Of a DNA stretch of 64,000 bases, positions 62,833-64,000 are shown one piece after another. Numbering within the stretch: the first letter of the stretch is position 1; each line of letters opens with the position of its first letter. Origin of the DNA: Hamadaea flava (GTDB lineage Bacteria > Actinomycetota > Actinomycetes > Mycobacteriales > Micromonosporaceae); NCBI RefSeq assembly GCF_024172085.1, contig NZ_JAMZDZ010000001.1:4154001-4218000 (forward strand), written 5' to 3'. The translations under genes and the position numbers were made by a program. Below the pieces are notes generated by a model. It did not search any database, was not told the DNA's origin, and saw only the letters and a list, made by a program, of their open reading frames with translations.

Positions 62833-64000
<1,168 letters not shown>

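Overview
The window is a contiguous piece of a high-GC Gram-positive (actinobacterial) chromosome, most likely from the Micromonosporaceae (Actinoplanes/Micromonospora/Asanoa-like). The evidence is the high GC content, the frequent GCGTACGC-type codon pairs, many GTG starts and apparently leaderless genes. Typical actinobacterial genes also point there: mycosins, the acyl-CoA carboxylase epsilon subunit, a DUF4245 protein, GTP-type PEPCK, class II FBPase, GuaB1 and an IdeR-like iron box. The genus is inference. I saw no rRNA, tRNA, CRISPR array, insertion sequence or prophage.

Layout. 1-2363: tldD (cut by the window edge) and tldE. 2466-4061: a DacB-type carboxypeptidase. 4254-7952: an Sdh1-type succinate dehydrogenase operon. 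8016-11748: an iron-box-controlled siderophore uptake operon. 11869-14936: a Nudix hydrolase, a pterin-dehydratase-like protein without its catalytic histidines, two hypothetical genes and ychF. 15177-16432: an ECF sigma factor with a partner membrane protein. 16632-18477: Ada-AlkA fusion and Ogt for alkylation repair. 18528-26098: an orphan winged-helix regulator, rmuC, ispH, xseAB, a DUF4245 gene, glpX, a YdcZ-type transporter and a TetR regulator. 26095-32690: ferredoxin-NADP reductase, trypsin-like protease, LuxR-type regulator and a 1220-residue subtilase. 32803-36563: two lytic-transglycosylase-like secreted proteins flanking phoH, then uppS. 36598-43868: Rrf2 regulator, pckG, a giant ECF sigma/anti-sigma fusion, two GtrA proteins and a PH-domain protein.

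43937-64000 is the most unusual part. A biotin/acyl-CoA carboxylase neighbourhood (birA, beta subunit, epsilon subunit, maf, alpha subunit) is interleaved with type VII (ESX) secretion accessory genes. These are a WXG-containing effector with an overlapping immunity candidate (44852-46737), a Gly/Pro-rich PPE-like substrate with a mycosin and a small partner (49204-52401), a second mycosin with a long Q/P-rich cytoplasmic tail (55388-57181), and an EspC-like pair (61829-62832). No ESX core gene (eccB, C, D or E) is visible, so these would depend on machinery elsewhere. The nonamer TTATCCACA occurs only three times in what I read, each time just upstream of one of the forward ESX-type units.

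Two sequence-level patterns run through the window. First, a family of long GATC-containing hairpins sits at gene ends, plus a 69-bp intergenic repeat present twice. Second, about twenty genes have a TANNNT hexamer placed 6-8 bases before the start codon, implying leaderless mRNAs; I used this to choose many starts.
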